From Silene conica (Eukaryota; Streptophyta; Magnoliopsida; Caryophyllales; Caryophyllaceae), in assembly GCA_029255685.2 (NCBI GenBank), contig CM055312.2, forward strand, positions 19,120,649 to 19,184,648: a stretch of 64,000 nucleotides of DNA, in the 5' to 3' direction. The translations under genes and the position numbers were made by a program. Position 1 is the stretch's first letter, and each line of letters opens with the position of its first letter. The notes beneath the pieces were generated by a model. The model had not been told where the DNA came from. It saw only the letters and a program-made list of their open reading frames with translations, and made no database searches. Positions 1-14,600 of this stretch are shown here, piece by piece.

Positions 1-1989
1 GCAAAGCTTAGAACAATGGCGACGATATTTTGTCTGATCAATCGCGAGATCTTTTGTAATTATTGCCCTTTAAGGTTTCGTATCCAGTACCGTTCAACTT
101 CTTGAAGATGAAGCAAAAGGCTGGTTGGATACTACATATTTGTTTGATTCCGGAAACATACGCATTGAAATTGAACTTAGACAAGAGTTGCTTTATGCTA
201 TATCTTTCTACTGGGGGATACGGAGTTGGTTTTTGCGAAACTCAAAATCAATTCGTAGTACTAACTACTGTTTCATGGAATAAATGAATCTCTCGCCCTA
301 TCTATCCCAATTTTCGTCTTAAACGTTCACACAAATTTAAGCATAGAAGAACAAACCCTAATCTATTTAGTCTTCTAAATCAATTCCTTAATTTTATATA
401 GTATAATTAATAAAATTAAAAATTAGAATTATTATTTGATCGATACGAGCACTAGCATCAATAGTTGTGCGTAATTTGACGGTTTGATAAATTTGATTAG
501 TTTTGTGAGGGAGAAAATTAGAGAGGGTTTTTTTATTACTTTAATCAAAGGGTATAGAATGGAAAATTAATGAAAAATAGTAAATGAATGAGTAAAAATT
601 CGTACATGAATAAACAACTACGAAAAATTATAGTGAAAAAAAAATTGTTAAAAACTCAAAACAAATCTTATCTGTATAATTACAGAAACATTTAGGAAGC
701 TCTGATTGAGCACGTCATCAACACAAGTTTTTTTTAATCTTTCAGGTGGGACCCGCAATTTCTTTGATGAATTTCCTACTCGATAACTACTGATATTCGA
801 TATTGCATGCCTACCATAGTTTTAGAAATATTACGCAACATTTGTGATATACTTTCGTAAACATTAAATAATGGATACACAAATACAGTTTATATAATAT
901 GAAATTAAATATTATATAATAATATATAAAATAATACAGTTTTAGGTCATTTGTATTATATTAACTTTAATATTATATACTCAAAAAATAAAATATAAAA
1001 TTTCGAATAACGTCCTTCTAAAACAATTACATAAGAATTTATATTCAATAAATAATTACAATAAACGATATAATAATTAAGACCCGTGGATTTTTGCAAT
1101 CGAAAAAAGTTGATTAAAGTTAAATAATAATGACACGATAAAAAAAAAATGGCATATTGAAATCGCAAAAGAAAACTACCATAATAGATATACTTAACAT
1201 TCACAAAAATACGAGAAATGACGGGATTTGTGGACAATCATATTTTTTTTTTTTCTGATAAGGTAGAAAACTATATTGATCCTCTAGAGTAGGACCAACC
1301 TATTTCATTATTTTGAATGAGGTAAGTTGAAACCATCGGCTTTCAAACCATCTCTAAAAAATTCGACATGTTGACAATTCTGATTTATGGGTGAGTTGTG
1401 AGTTGTGACGATAAAAAATGCATATATAATGAAGAAAATTTTGAGATTTTTGTATTAACATTTATTTATCATTGTATATTGTAATTCCGTTATGATATTT
1501 CAAATTTATATAGATCATTGAATTCTGATATACTTTGAATATAAACTATGTTGTTAATATTACTATATTTTTAATATGTCGATCATATGAAATTATATTA
1601 CAAATCGAAAATCGTAATTACGGCATATCATTATAAACTGTAATCTCGTACAATTTACACGGGATTAAAATTAGTTACATATAAACTATATAGTCATATT
1701 CGTGTAAAAATACGCAGATGCTAGTCATGCTACCTAGAATTTCTTCCTCACTTTTTTTAAAAAAATTGCGAAATGTGAATAGGGAATGAGGTGGATGGAC
1801 GGTTATTAGAATTTAGAAACCTAAAATAGAGCGCAAAAATAAACAGAAGTGTAACAAACTAAGGGAATTGAGAACAAGTCAGATAGTGACGCAGCAACAT
1901 GTTGGGAAAGGAAATCGCAAAATAGCAAATGGTTAATCAAATTACAATTGACAAGATAAATCAACCAAAGTAGCTGAAGAACACCAACA
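1..1989. other. Upstream region of SEC3A
   Basis: This is AT-rich non-coding DNA upstream of the SEC3A start codon. I see no certain TATA box or transcription start. The last 150 bases are purine-rich and free of obvious repeats, so they probably include the 5' UTR. No intact gene is visible on either strand apart from a short open fragment near the left edge, listed separately. Confidence 0.5.
74..283 (+). pseudogene. Short open fragment of unknown origin
   Basis: A 69-codon stretch runs open to a TAA at 281-283. Its composition looks protein-like, with acidic, aromatic and leucine-rich stretches. It has no start codon at its left end, because a TAA lies directly before it at 71-73. It could be the last exon or a decayed remnant of a gene lying left of the window, or chance. 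I do not recognise the protein. Confidence 0.2.
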
Positions 1990-4900
1990 ATGGCGAAATC
2001 GAGTGCGGATGATCAAGAGCTGCGGCGTGCATGTGATGCCGCCATTGAAGGCACCAAACAAAAGGTCATGCTGTCTATCCGTGTCGTTAAGAGCGGTGGT
2101 GTTTGGGGTAAAACCGGTAAATTAAGTCGTCAACAAATGGCTAAACCTAGGGTTCTCGCCATTTCCTGTTAGTTTTTCTTCTTCCTTTTTCCTTTTAAAC
2201 TTCCGCTTTTGTGTTTCATCTTTTGTTTCCTCCATTATTACTTCCTTATTCTGTTTCATTTCATTAAATGATTACTCATGATCGTGTGATTTTGCATTAC
2301 GCGGTCATTTCAATGATTGGAATCATATGGAATTTGTACAAATTTGTGCGAGATAATCCTCACTTCAATGCTCTTAAAATCGCTCTCTCGTGCTGCTAGG
2401 GTGTCTTATCTAGAATCTGTTATCAATTGTTTCATCGAGTCATCAACTTTTTCGTTAGGCAAAGTTCATCATCTCAATGGTTTCACAAACTATGGAAGGA
2501 GTCTAGGTGATAAGTACTGTTTGGAAAGCACATTGAAAGGAATTATGAATACTACTATAAGAAAGAGATTTGGGACCGTATAAAGTCATCGTTTTTGGAT
2601 CTATATTTTTAAACCTCAACTCGACAGGGTTACACAAAGTATATATCTGTATTACTTGAGGGATGACACTTAAATTAGAAAGATGATAATTTGTGGGAGT
2701 GTGTCAATGTGGTTGCTAACAACTGAGAAAGACGATTTTATTCCTTGGGAATTTGGGTGCACACAGGGATGATAATTCAGAATTGGAATTGACAATGATT
2801 TCTCGAGGCAATCTCCTTATGATATAATGATATGGTGGATGGAGCATATGTCCAATCAAATTTTACATAATGTAGAATTCATTAAACTAGGAGTGATTCT
2901 TATGTCATTGAGCGGCAGTCACCATTTGATCGATTGATCCTTGATGAAGTTTTTGTTATGGGTCATGTGAAAAATCTGTCTGTATGAATATTGAATAAAG
3001 GAGATATGTTGCCTAAATCCTTGGGAGCTTTTAGAATTTCTGAAGTAGACAATATACAAACTAGCTTGACATTGTATCCTTCATTCTCCTAATTTAGTTG
3101 AATATCTTGTGCTTAGCTTCATCATAACATACCTAGAGATGATTGGAACTTAGAAACAGTTTCAGGTGGTTACAATAGATTTCTTACTGCCAAAATACTT
3201 CTACACTTGACTTCCCCTCCCTCAAGAACATAAGTTTGAAGGAATATAATGGAGTATCGGGAAAAGGTCAAGCGGTGTACTGTTATGACAAAGTATTATT
3301 AGGGTGATAGTTACGAGAGGCTATTGGCTTTGGCAAGAGCTAAAAGCTGTATTTCAGGTAGTTGGTTGATCACAACTGTGAATTTATGGGTAATTTGTTT
3401 GGATTATTTTTCTATTTGTCAGCTATTGTTTAGAAAATAGAATACTTTTACGGCGTTGGGTAATTTGAACGTGCCTTGATTGGTTTTGCCTCTACTAGTT
3501 AGGTCGATTGACTCTTGGTCCATGCAGGGCCTTCTCTTGAATTTACAAACCTCTTAATAAGCGACATGGTAAGACTGCAAGTGGTGATCAAATAGTCGTG
3601 TAGGTGATGTAACTGTTCTATTGCATTAGGTCATAGGATCACGTGAGAAACTGAAATTGGATAAGACTTGAAGTGTGGGACTAATAGCTTTAGGATGCTG
3701 ATATGTAGAATTTAGGATAAGAGTGACAGTAGTCGAATGCCAAAGCCATCCGGATTGTATATATTCAGGCTATGCATATCACTTTTGGAGACAACAGCTC
3801 TCCAGTAAGCAACTTTTAGATTAAAAGTTTCAAGTTAGGCTCAAAATGGAATGAACTAACCCCCATTTGTGAAGCCCATCAAAGCTAAGAAACATGTGAT
3901 TGGGTTAATCATAGACGGCCGTCTCCTAGCTTTAGTGTTTCAGGTCTGATAAATAATTACAGAAAAGTTAAGAGGTATAAGAACATTCTACCTTTGTATC
4001 ATTGAGTAGCAAATCTGTTAACTTTTATTAGTGGCTCTAGCTAAGAAGAATCTTAAAGCACCAACAATGCTTTAATTTAGTCCCATTGGACGAGCATGAA
4101 AAATAAGCTGAAGCTGAATACAACAGAATTTTGCGTAGTCTAATATACACAACATCGAGAGACGTTGAACAAACTCGAACAAACTCTATAAGTGTCTAAT
4201 ATTAAAATCTCTAACCTCTCTATTTACAGGTCCTGACTTAGTTCAGTGGTGGGGAATGCTCTAAATAATAATATTGACCTTTTGGGACAGCTTACTTAGT
4301 TTGCCCCTTTTATTAGATGCATGGTATTCAAAGTATGGAATAGTGCCTCATTGCAACCTTCTTAAATTTTTTTTTTTTGTTTGTTGTTATTGTCAAAAAC
4401 TACCTTATATTTAGGGTATTTGTAGAAAGACGACCTTATATTATTTTTCTCTTTTCGACTACCTTTGTTTTCTATATTTTTGGTCAAGAACTACCTAAGC
4501 TAAGACTCTAGACAAATTTGGGCAGTTTTACGGCTTTAACCTATCTCACATGGGTCATGACTCTTTTTATGTTTTAATTTTGCTTAGGCCTGCTTTTGGG
4601 AAGACACGATGTACTTTTGCTTAACATGAGTAGATGTTCGTTGTTATTATTGAAATGTGAAAACATAAATTTTGCTTATTCAAAGTTAAATTGTAGTTTG
4701 GATGTAGTTGATCATTGTTGTTTGATGTTAACAGAGTCATGTGAGATAGGTTAATGTCGCTAAATCCACCAAATCTCGCCATATTTTAAGCATAGGAAGT
4801 TTTTTACCAAAAGAGGAGAAAACAAAGGTAGTCTAAAACAAGAAAAATAATATAAGCTAGTCTTTCACAAATACCTCTAAGGATAAGGTAGTTTTTGACA

Positions 4901-7900
4901 AAACTGCATTTGTGTTTTGAGGCAGCCTTGGCTGCATTTGTGGTGCAGGGACTGAGATCTGGGATTATGGGTGAAACCAATATAGAATAGTAACATACTT
5001 GGATGTGCTCATGTACTACACCCCTTAGTTGGCCTGTTATGTTAATAGCTGAATTTGTTGATACCAATCTACCATTATGCAATTTGCTTCTGGTTAAAAC
5101 TAGTTGCCTTGTTTTGTCACACATCATTTGTTATCAGGCAGCTTTAATTTTGACATCCATCATTTAACGCAGTAAAACATAAGGCTCAGAGGACGAAAGC
5201 TTTCCTTCGTGTTTTAAAATATTCTAATGGCGGTGTTCTTGAGGTAATTTACTTCTTGTATAATACTTCTGATATTATTTTAAATGAGGTGTGAAAGGCT
5301 TGTTTTTTTAGGTGCTTAGGCTGTAAATTTTTTTATGTAAGCTGTAAAAGATATAAGCAACTGGTTCCAAACATGCACAGATTGAAATGGTTGCAAAACT
5401 ATGAATCATTTAGAAGTTTATTAAATTATCTGGTAGATCTATTGAGACTCTGCAGATTTTGGATATGGATGTTAAACTTTCAGTTCTGATACATCAGCTC
5501 TAAACTGGACTAACTTACCTTCGCTGTTTTGTTGTTGCTCATGAAGGCAGCAGAGATGTACAAGCTGAAGCATCTCTCAAAAGTGGAAATGAACACCAAT
5601 GATCCCAGTGGATGTACATTTACTCTGGTATTGGTCATCTTTCTTTTTACCTATGTAATATTTTATTTTTCTTTGCTTTCTATAATTTTATGGTTTTTCT
5701 ATATGTTCCATAATCCATTATAATGTTGCTCATACTGTTTTATGACTTTCCCTAGGGGTTTGACAACCTTAAAAATCAAACCATCGCTCCTCCACAGTGG
5801 ACCATGCGAAATTCTGATGACAGGTATTACCTTTAGCGTCCTTGATCTCTTTGTAGAGCATTCACCATGTTTATATAGCTCATTTGTGTGAACCGTATGC
5901 GCAGAAATCGTCTCCTACTCTCTATCTTAAATGTTTGCAAAGACATGCTAGGCCGTCTTCCGAAGGTTGTTGGAATAGATGTTGTTGAAATGGCTCTCTG
6001 GGCGAAGGTATGTATGACATTTCCACAGGAAATATATTGTGGTATATCCCCAAGCTTTCTCTTACAGCTAAAAGACAATAGCAACGATATTAGCTTCATT
6101 TTATTACTGTTTAACCATTGTGTTCTCTTTTCTGTTTGTTTTTTATAAAGTCTGCTGTGCTATTTAATAACCAAGAGAGATGACTCTTGTAGTCCTTTTT
6201 CTGCTAACACCCTTTTTAAAACCAACAGCCACTTCTGGTTTTTGCATCATTCTAAAATCTAAATATAAGGAACACTCGCAGCGATGTTGTCGGCAACTCG
6301 GCATTAGCTGATCAATTTTGGATAGGCTACTTACTAGAGCTGATAACCATTGATGGTGTTGTGTCTGGTAGGTAGACCAAACGTTGTGATGCTGTAATGC
6401 TCTAGAATTTTTTTCAATGCTGGTATGGTTTGGAAGAAATGATTTGATGGGACGTGAGTTAATTAGGTACAAGGGATGAGTTTGCTTTTGAGCAACGGCC
6501 AGTCAGGTGAATTGAAGCATGGAGAAATGATAAATGTACTAGTGATAGGTAGGAAGGACACCTAAGATGGGGGCTGGCCGGCTTGGGATGATGAGGAAGA
6601 TAAGTGTCTATTTTGTTATTGACGAGGGTATCCTTTGAATAGGCCAATTTTAGGTATAGAACTGATGTGGATTCTTGGAGTTTGTTTTTATGTATCTCCT
6701 GACTCTTTATTTTATCCCCCCGCCCTCTCTCCCCTATCTCTCTCTCCTACGTTCTTCCTCTTTTCTACTTTTTAGTCCGACTCTTCTCTATGATGTTCCA
6801 TGATAGTCAATCTCCTACTCTTGATGCTCAGGCATGGGTGTTGAATGATCAGTGCTTTTGACCACTTTTCCTAGGATCTTTTAATGTTCACTTTAAGAGG
6901 ATCGACTTTCCTATTAAATGGAGTAAGTGGTTGTTTTCTGTACCTCTGGTGACTGTTTCTTGGTGCTTATTAATGCAGAATCTGCTAGATTAGCTTTAGA
7001 GGTTTACGGTTTTACGCCAGTAGCAGATCCTTTTTCCCTTTTCTTTTTCATATTGATCGTAGGTCACCAACTATTTTGTGACGAAAGGCAGGTTAGGACA
7101 ATTTTCTAAATGGTGCCTGCATGTCGAATAAATCTTGTCAGCACTGTACCATCTCGCATCTTCTCTTTGAAGAAGAAATTTAAATTTTTTGCAAACCTAA
7201 TGAGGAAAACTTGGGATATTTGCTGTGTGTGTTGGGTTCATTTCAAGCAATGTCATGTCTTACAACTAATCTGGATAAGACTGCTTATTCCTGCTGGTGA
7301 CGTGTCGAATCTTAATGCCTTGGTTGAGTTCTTTGGTTGTGGCATCAATTCTGACATTGTTTTTATTAAGCCACCCCTTTGGAGCCTTGTTCAAGTACAT
7401 CTGGCAAGTGTTGGGTTTATACTATTTGCACTAGTCTTGCAGCGAGGCTTGAAAATATTCAACTAGATTTCGTTAGGGGTGGCAAAATGACACTGCTGGG
7501 CATAAAATAATTTATTGGGTTGGATAACCCCCCAAAGTTTATCCATGACCTATAAAGTTTAAGAGCTGTAAGCCATAAGGTGGCGAAAGTAGGCGCTCAG
7601 TTATTCTGAACCTTCCGCTGGTAATTTTATGGTTTTTTTTCGATAGCATTTTTCCGGCTTTTGTGGCTGGTAATATTGTTTTCTGCGATGTTTTGTTATC
7701 TATTTTTCATCATGTGTTTTTGCTTGTTACCTCACACACCTCAAGTATCAACCTGTAATGCACTACAGGAGAATACCACAACCACTACCACCACTCAGGT
7801 CAATATAGATGACGGACCTGTTCCTACTGTAACGACTGAAAAGGACCTGAAGGTGACTGTTGAGAAGGAGTTGGTATCCCAAGCTGAGGAGGAGGATATG

Positions 7901-10900
7901 GAAGCTCTTCTTGGCACGTATGCATTCCCAGTTAACTGTTTTGTGTGTCTTTGTTTAAACTTCTGTTTTTATTATGGCGCTAGGCAAGAAAAGGATCTTT
8001 TAATATTGTTTAGTTCAATCTGGCATTGGCAATCTAAAGTTCTGGGGTTTCTTCCAATATTGCAGAATCCTATAAGGCAAACATTTTCTGAAGATGTTTT
8101 TAACTCTATTACTTCTTATATTCTATACAAATAAGCTGCCTTATTGGATTATCATGAGTTCTATTTCGCGTTATTTAGGTGGTATTGTGGGGGCTTGTAC
8201 TTCCTGGTTCAGTGACATAGAATGTCACTTGTAGCTTCATCAATGAAATCAACGCGGATATATTTATATCAAGATAATATGATCTTTATTTGCTTCAAAA
8301 TGCAGTTATGTCATGGGCATTGGTGAAGCAGAAGCTTTTTCTGAAAGGTTAAAGCGTGAACTTCAGGCTTTGGAAGCAGCTAATGTGCATGCTATTTTGG
8401 AAACAGAACCCTTGGTTGAGAAGGTAATCTGCTAAGTATTTTTGTAAAGATAGTCTATTTGGATTAAGCTGCAAAGCGTTTTTTAACTTTTATGTTGACT
8501 GAACTCTGAAGTGGTGAAGTCTTTGTAAATGCTTGGATGGATTATATTCTTTGTTTCTTGTTTGAGCTACAGCCTTGTAGCGGTGTTATCTCCATTTATT
8601 CCGTGGAATGGAAGATGAATTCAGATTTAACCCTCATCCTTCTCTTCCTCTGGAAACAAAACATTGATGCCTTGGTCGCTTTATATGGAGGAAAAACCTT
8701 TGTTAAACAATGAAGATTAGGACATTTCCTTCTTTTGTTTCCACGAGCTACTTTGAGGAGATTCATTTACCCTAGGGATAGCATAAGAATGGGTGCGTGA
8801 TGTAACCTCAGAGCGTGTGCCTGACTTGTGAGTTGTGAAATCAATGTTCTATGCCGAAACACAGTTCGTGACTTCGTGCACGCGCCTTCTAGTTATGTGC
8901 TATTGAAGCCGTTAATCTTACGTTGATGATTCTTCCTACTGTTTAACATCTAAAATCTGCGTGGCTACTGAGTTCAATAAAATGGATGCAGAAAGTGGTA
9001 ATCCTTGTTTCTGCAGTTGAAATATTGCTTTTAAGGTGTCTCTGCTTCAGATGGTTGTTGATTTCACTATGGATAGTGGTTTAGATCTATACTTCCCTTT
9101 GAAAGGATTGAGTAGAAAATAATACTGAATATGATGGTCTATCTTTAAGATAGGTATAACTGTTCCTAACCGATATGCAAGCCGTTGATTTAAGTTACAT
9201 GAAGTTGATAGTCAATTGTCGGAGGAAAGCCTGAAAAGAATGTCGCCAAAGTGTCGAGCTTCTTATTAAGCTCAGTATCTCTTTAAAAGCGTTAAAACAA
9301 TAAGAATGGAGTGAAAATACAAGCTGTCATGATGCGGTGAAGTGGTTCCAATCCTGTCTAAGTGTCTAACATATATTCGTGAAATGAAGTGTCTTCTGAT
9401 GCTTTATTTTTGAAAAACTAAACCCGTTATTTCTTTCCTGACAGGTTTCTTTGACCCAAATGAGTTCTTGTTTTATGTTTTATATGTTGAACTCTTTGGA
9501 TTTATCCTCTGGCTTGTTCATCTTCTTATTCTTGTCGCTGAAGTCTGCAATCTCAATGGTTTAGCTGATTCCCTGGGTGCAGCATGAATAATATTTCTTC
9601 ATCGTTCTTGGGTTTCTGTTTGGATGTCTCTTTCAAGTGAAATTCAATGTGCAATCCCGTTATCGTGAGGGAAAGTTTAACGCTCTATCAAGTCAACTCT
9701 TCTAGAAAGCACCTCGTGAAGTACTAATGTACTTTATTTCTCTCATTAGTGTCACTGCTATTGTCGTCTCAAAGGTTAAGAAATATTCAATGTGATTTGT
9801 TGTAGGGTGTCGATAATTTGCACATGGATTCCATTTGATTAATCGAACGTGATTTGTGTTAACAAAGACTGATGACTCAGATTTTAGGCGTGAGGCTATA
9901 GGTTTTCAGGGCGACGAGGTGCGAGGGACAGATTGGGTTCTTGGAGAAGCAATTTAATTGAGAAGCTCGTTAAATAGAGAAGCTATATAAAACTCTAATG
10001 ATTGAGAGGAACATTCGGTTTTGAGTCTCCTGGAGTTATTTGTGCAAAGTTCCCCCCTATGGAATTATAAGTTGATTTGGTTGCATAATAATATAAGGTT
10101 TTTCTTTGTCTTGAATTTCTTCCATTTTTTAGAAAACTTGCCCCAGTTGACTTCCTCACCACTACAATTCCGGAGTGGGAAGCTCCTAAAATTTTGCTCT
10201 TTTACCTGGGTTAGAATAAGAGAAAATACCAGTAGATGACAAGGAGAAAGTTCGTTGGGCTAGTTGATGTTCTTTTCGGAGACTAGGCGAGATGATTTAT
10301 TTTGAGATCAAGACTCAAATCTAGATTTTATACCATGGCGTTGAGGGCGAATAATCTAGGGATCATATTTTACTATTGATCCCTCGGGTTTTGTCATTGC
10401 TACACTTATCCTTCTGTTTTTGGCTTGTATTGGGTTCACTCTTTTAGTACTAAAGATTTTAGGTTTGCATTGAAGAGAAAAATGAAAAAGGGTTTTGTAG
10501 CAATGTTTGGAATATAGTCACTAAGCTAGGTGGTGATCCTTGATGAACAGAATTGTCGTTTTTTGAACATATTACCACTATGCGGAAAAAAATGAAATGC
10601 TGATTTTTGAGGAGTTCATTACCTTCTGTTTTAAGTTGTTCCATATTTGGAGTCAAGTGCTCCACTCTCACCTATTTCATTTTTCTCTTTGTCGTTGAGA
10701 TCACTTGTGAGATCTTAACAGCTCTACCATCTAGTTCTTCTTTTGTGTATGGGAGCCACCCCTTGGTATTGTTTAATTCATTTCCCAAATTGCCTTCAAT
10801 AAAAAAATAGTTCCTGAGGTTGGTCTTAGAAGCGTGATTGACTTGGTAGCATGCAAGCCTTATAATTATAATTTATATAAGCTTGTTCTAAGTTGTTTTA

Positions 10901-11595
10901 TCTCGTAACATTTGTCTACTTTTCCGTTGTTATATGAGATGCAATTGTACATCCATCTATGGTTTATTTAGCGTTGACTTATAAATTACGTCGTAGAGTA
11001 TGCAAACAAATTCTCTCCATGCAGGTATTAAGAGGTGTTGATAGTGCCCTTAACTGTGTAGACGATATGGACGAGTGGCTTGGTATATTCAATGTGAAAC
11101 TCAGGCACATGAGAGAAGACATTGAGTCGGTAAGTTAATGTTACTATTTTGTCTCTCGTGAAATTTCCTAGATGGAATCTCTTTTATCCAATCAAAAACT
11201 ATCTTTGTTTACATATTGTGTTGGTGGTCATTTCCTTACAAATTGATACTGCTGAAAAGAGATGTTTTCGCTGGATGTTAATTATTGAACTACTTGCCAA
11301 GGATCCCAATTTAAATTCTCATTTGTGCTGTATGGTTTATGTTTGCTCAATCCCACCAAGAGGGTCAAGCTGACAGAGTATCAGTCACATGAATAATTTT
11401 TTTGTCTAATTGACATTTTTGTCTAGGGTCAAATACGATTAGTTTTGAAGGGTAAGAAGCAAGTGACATATCAAGATTCTAGTATGTTGTTTTGGGGTTG
11501 GTGTTAATTATTTATTCTTCAACCGTTTTGCTAAGTTATATTCAAGATTTTGTTTGTTTGTATAATTCCGTTTTATAAGCAACAGGGCTCAAGTG

Positions 11596-11626
<31 letters not shown>

Positions 11627-14600
11627 GAGAGAGGTTCAATTGAGTCCTTCATATCCTTTGAGTCCTTAAGTTCTCACTATAACCATTAGATCTAAATATG
11701 TGTAAGGTTGAGATTGAAAGCAAGAAAATATACTTAGCACTAATTAAGTACCGTATGCACTAATTAATTGTCGTTCTCTATCTAGCCCCTAATTAAACAC
11801 TTTTGAGTTTGAGGGATTTATTCTTGTAACTCTAATGTTGTACGAGTTTTATGAGTGTAACTTTGATTTTTTAAGTGTATAAAAATTTGAATTTATATAG
11901 TTAAACATTTGACAAGTGTAACTCTAAGTTGTACCGATGTAACTTTGATTTTTTAAGTCGATTTTGGGTATAAAAAATTGAATTTATATAATTTTTTATT
12001 TATTTATATAACATTTTACGACTGTAACTTTGATGCTTTACAACTGTAACTTTAGCATTTTAAGAGTGTAACTTTGATTTTTTAAGTCGATTTTGGGTAT
12101 AAAAATTTGAATTTATATAGTTTTAACATTTTAGGAGTGTAATTTTAATGCTTTACGAGGATAACTTTGATTTTTTAAGGCGGTTTTGTATATTAAAGTT
12201 TGAATTTTTATATTTTTAACATTTTACGAGTGATTTTTAACATTTACAAGTGTAACTTTAATATTGTAAGGTTATTTTGTATATAAAAATTTGATTTTAT
12301 GTAACTTTATTACAAGTTGAATTTATGTAATTTTTATTTATTTATTTAGTTTTAAAATTTTATGACTGTAACAAGTGTAACTTTAGTATTTTAAGAGTGT
12401 AACTTTAGTATTTTAAGTTCATTTTGTACCATAAAAATTAGAGTCTATGCAACTTTATTATTTGTTCAATTTATATAATTTTAACACAAATTTATGAGTG
12501 TAACTTCAAATACTTTATGAGTGTAACTTCAAGTCTTCAATGCTTTAGAAGTGTAACTTTAGTGCTTTATGCGTGTAACTTTGGTCCACTAATAGTGTAA
12601 TTTTGGTAAATTGAGAGCATGGTTTTAAATCTCGGCCGATACGAAACGACTCGGCCGAGTTGTATCGGATTTTCACTCTACCGATACGAGATATCGCCCG
12701 CCCAAGAAATCACCGAGATTCTCCGTGATCCGTCTGCGGTGGCCGATTAAGGTTCGGTTATACCGCGATTTAAAACCATGATTGAGATTATAATTTTGGT
12801 CCATTGAGAGTGCAACTTTTCTCCATTGAAAGTGTAACTTTGGTCCATTGAGAGTGTAACTTTATCGAGTCTACTCAACAATAACACCAACTCAACAACC
12901 AAAAATAACTAGATAATATGATTTTTTTTAAAAAAAATCTACTCATTTAGTAGATCTAAGATTAAAATGAACAAAAACAAGATTTGGAAAACAAAATCTG
13001 AAAAAAAATGTGTAACATGAAGGCTTCATTCCCCAGATGTAAGCACCGAAATATGATGTAGCTCATTTCTAACATCTGTAGAAGGAGACCACTTGACAAA
13101 AAATAAAAAAAGTGGGCAGAATTGCTCAGATCTCAACTTCTCAAGTATCTTCCAATTCGTATAGCTAGCATGAGGAAAAGAAGCAAGTAATACACCAAAT
13201 ATAGGTGACAATTCAGGAAAAAAAACAAAAAAACGACGAAACCACTTCACATATGAGAAAAAAGACCAGAGTCAGGAAAAGACCTCCACACGTCACCATC
13301 ATAATAAAAGTCCAAACTTGAAAAAAAGGAGGACGATGTTGGAGTAGCCCGTGGTGGTTATGAGTGACGGAAAAGGAGGAAGGAGGACCAGATCTGGAAA
13401 AAGAAAGAAAAAAAATGAAAAGTAGAAGGATTTGGTATATGTAATTTGAGCCTTTAGGATTAAAGTTTTCAATGAAGCTAAATTAATCACTTGGAAAAAG
13501 GTTCTTCTGTGAAACTTGAGCCTTTAGGATTTGGTATATGTAATTTTTTGTTTGTTAAATTAAAATTCTTGCATGGGTTTTAGTTTTCTGTGCTTTACCC
13601 CTACCTGAAAAGAAAGTGATATACATAGACACTTCAACAGAGGCTCCTTTGTCCCTCAGTCTCTCAGGGTATTAAAAGTATTGGTAGCTGTTTGAATTGT
13701 TGTTATATGGGAAGTCAGAATGTTACGTAAAGGGTAACGGCATTGCAGCCATAATTACCAAATGTGTCAAATCTTCACCTTATGTGAAATTTAAGTTAGT
13801 TTTCTATGTTTATAGCTCTTCTTCTCTTTCTACTTCTTTTTCACAAATACAAACACCATTTACAAATCTAAATGTTTTCTAATATATTATCACAAAATAA
13901 CGGGCAGTATAGATAAAGTCTGAGAAATAACAGCAAAAATTCTGGCGTTTACCATGGGGGTTATTGACAGTACGGCGATGGTCTGAAAATAGGAGCATTT
14001 ACAAAACATGCTCTGTGATTGAGCTGTTCCCAACTACCCATTGTGGATAAATATTGATAATATTGACGAAAGCCTCTGTTGCACAACTTCACTCTTGTGT
14101 TGCTCAGATTGAAACCCGGAATAATAAGCTGGAGATGCAATCTGTGAATAATAAAGCATTGATAGAGGAACTTGACAAGCTTCTTGAGCAATTGCGTGTG
14201 GCTCCCGAGGTATGCTTTGTTTCCCTTCTCTTTTCATTTGTTTACTAAAGGAAGAACATAAATTGACCATTTGCTGCATCTAGTATGCATCATGCCTGAC
14301 AGGTGGTTCCTTTGACGAAGCAAACATAACTAAAAACATAGAAGCGTGTGAATGGCTTAGTGGTGCGCTCCGTGGTGTCCAAGTCCCAATTTTGGAATCT
14401 GCTTTTGCAAATATGCGAGCTGTATGTTCCACACAACTTTTGCTGCCTCAACTTTTAACACTATTGTAGGCCAAGCATATTACATGTATTGTTATGATTA
14501 AAATGTTAAGTTTTCTCATGCACTATCATCATAGGGGATCACAGCTGACAGCATAATGCATACTGGCCATTTTGACGTGGTTTTCTACTTGTCAAGTGTT

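Noticed and set aside
956..1237. 93-codon frame on the minus strand upstream of SEC3A
   Set aside because: AT-rich, dominated by I, Y, F and L; composition is that of random AT-rich DNA.
7661..8134. 157-codon frame across SEC3A exon 6
   Set aside because: Only the middle part is SEC3; the rest is intron read through a splice donor.
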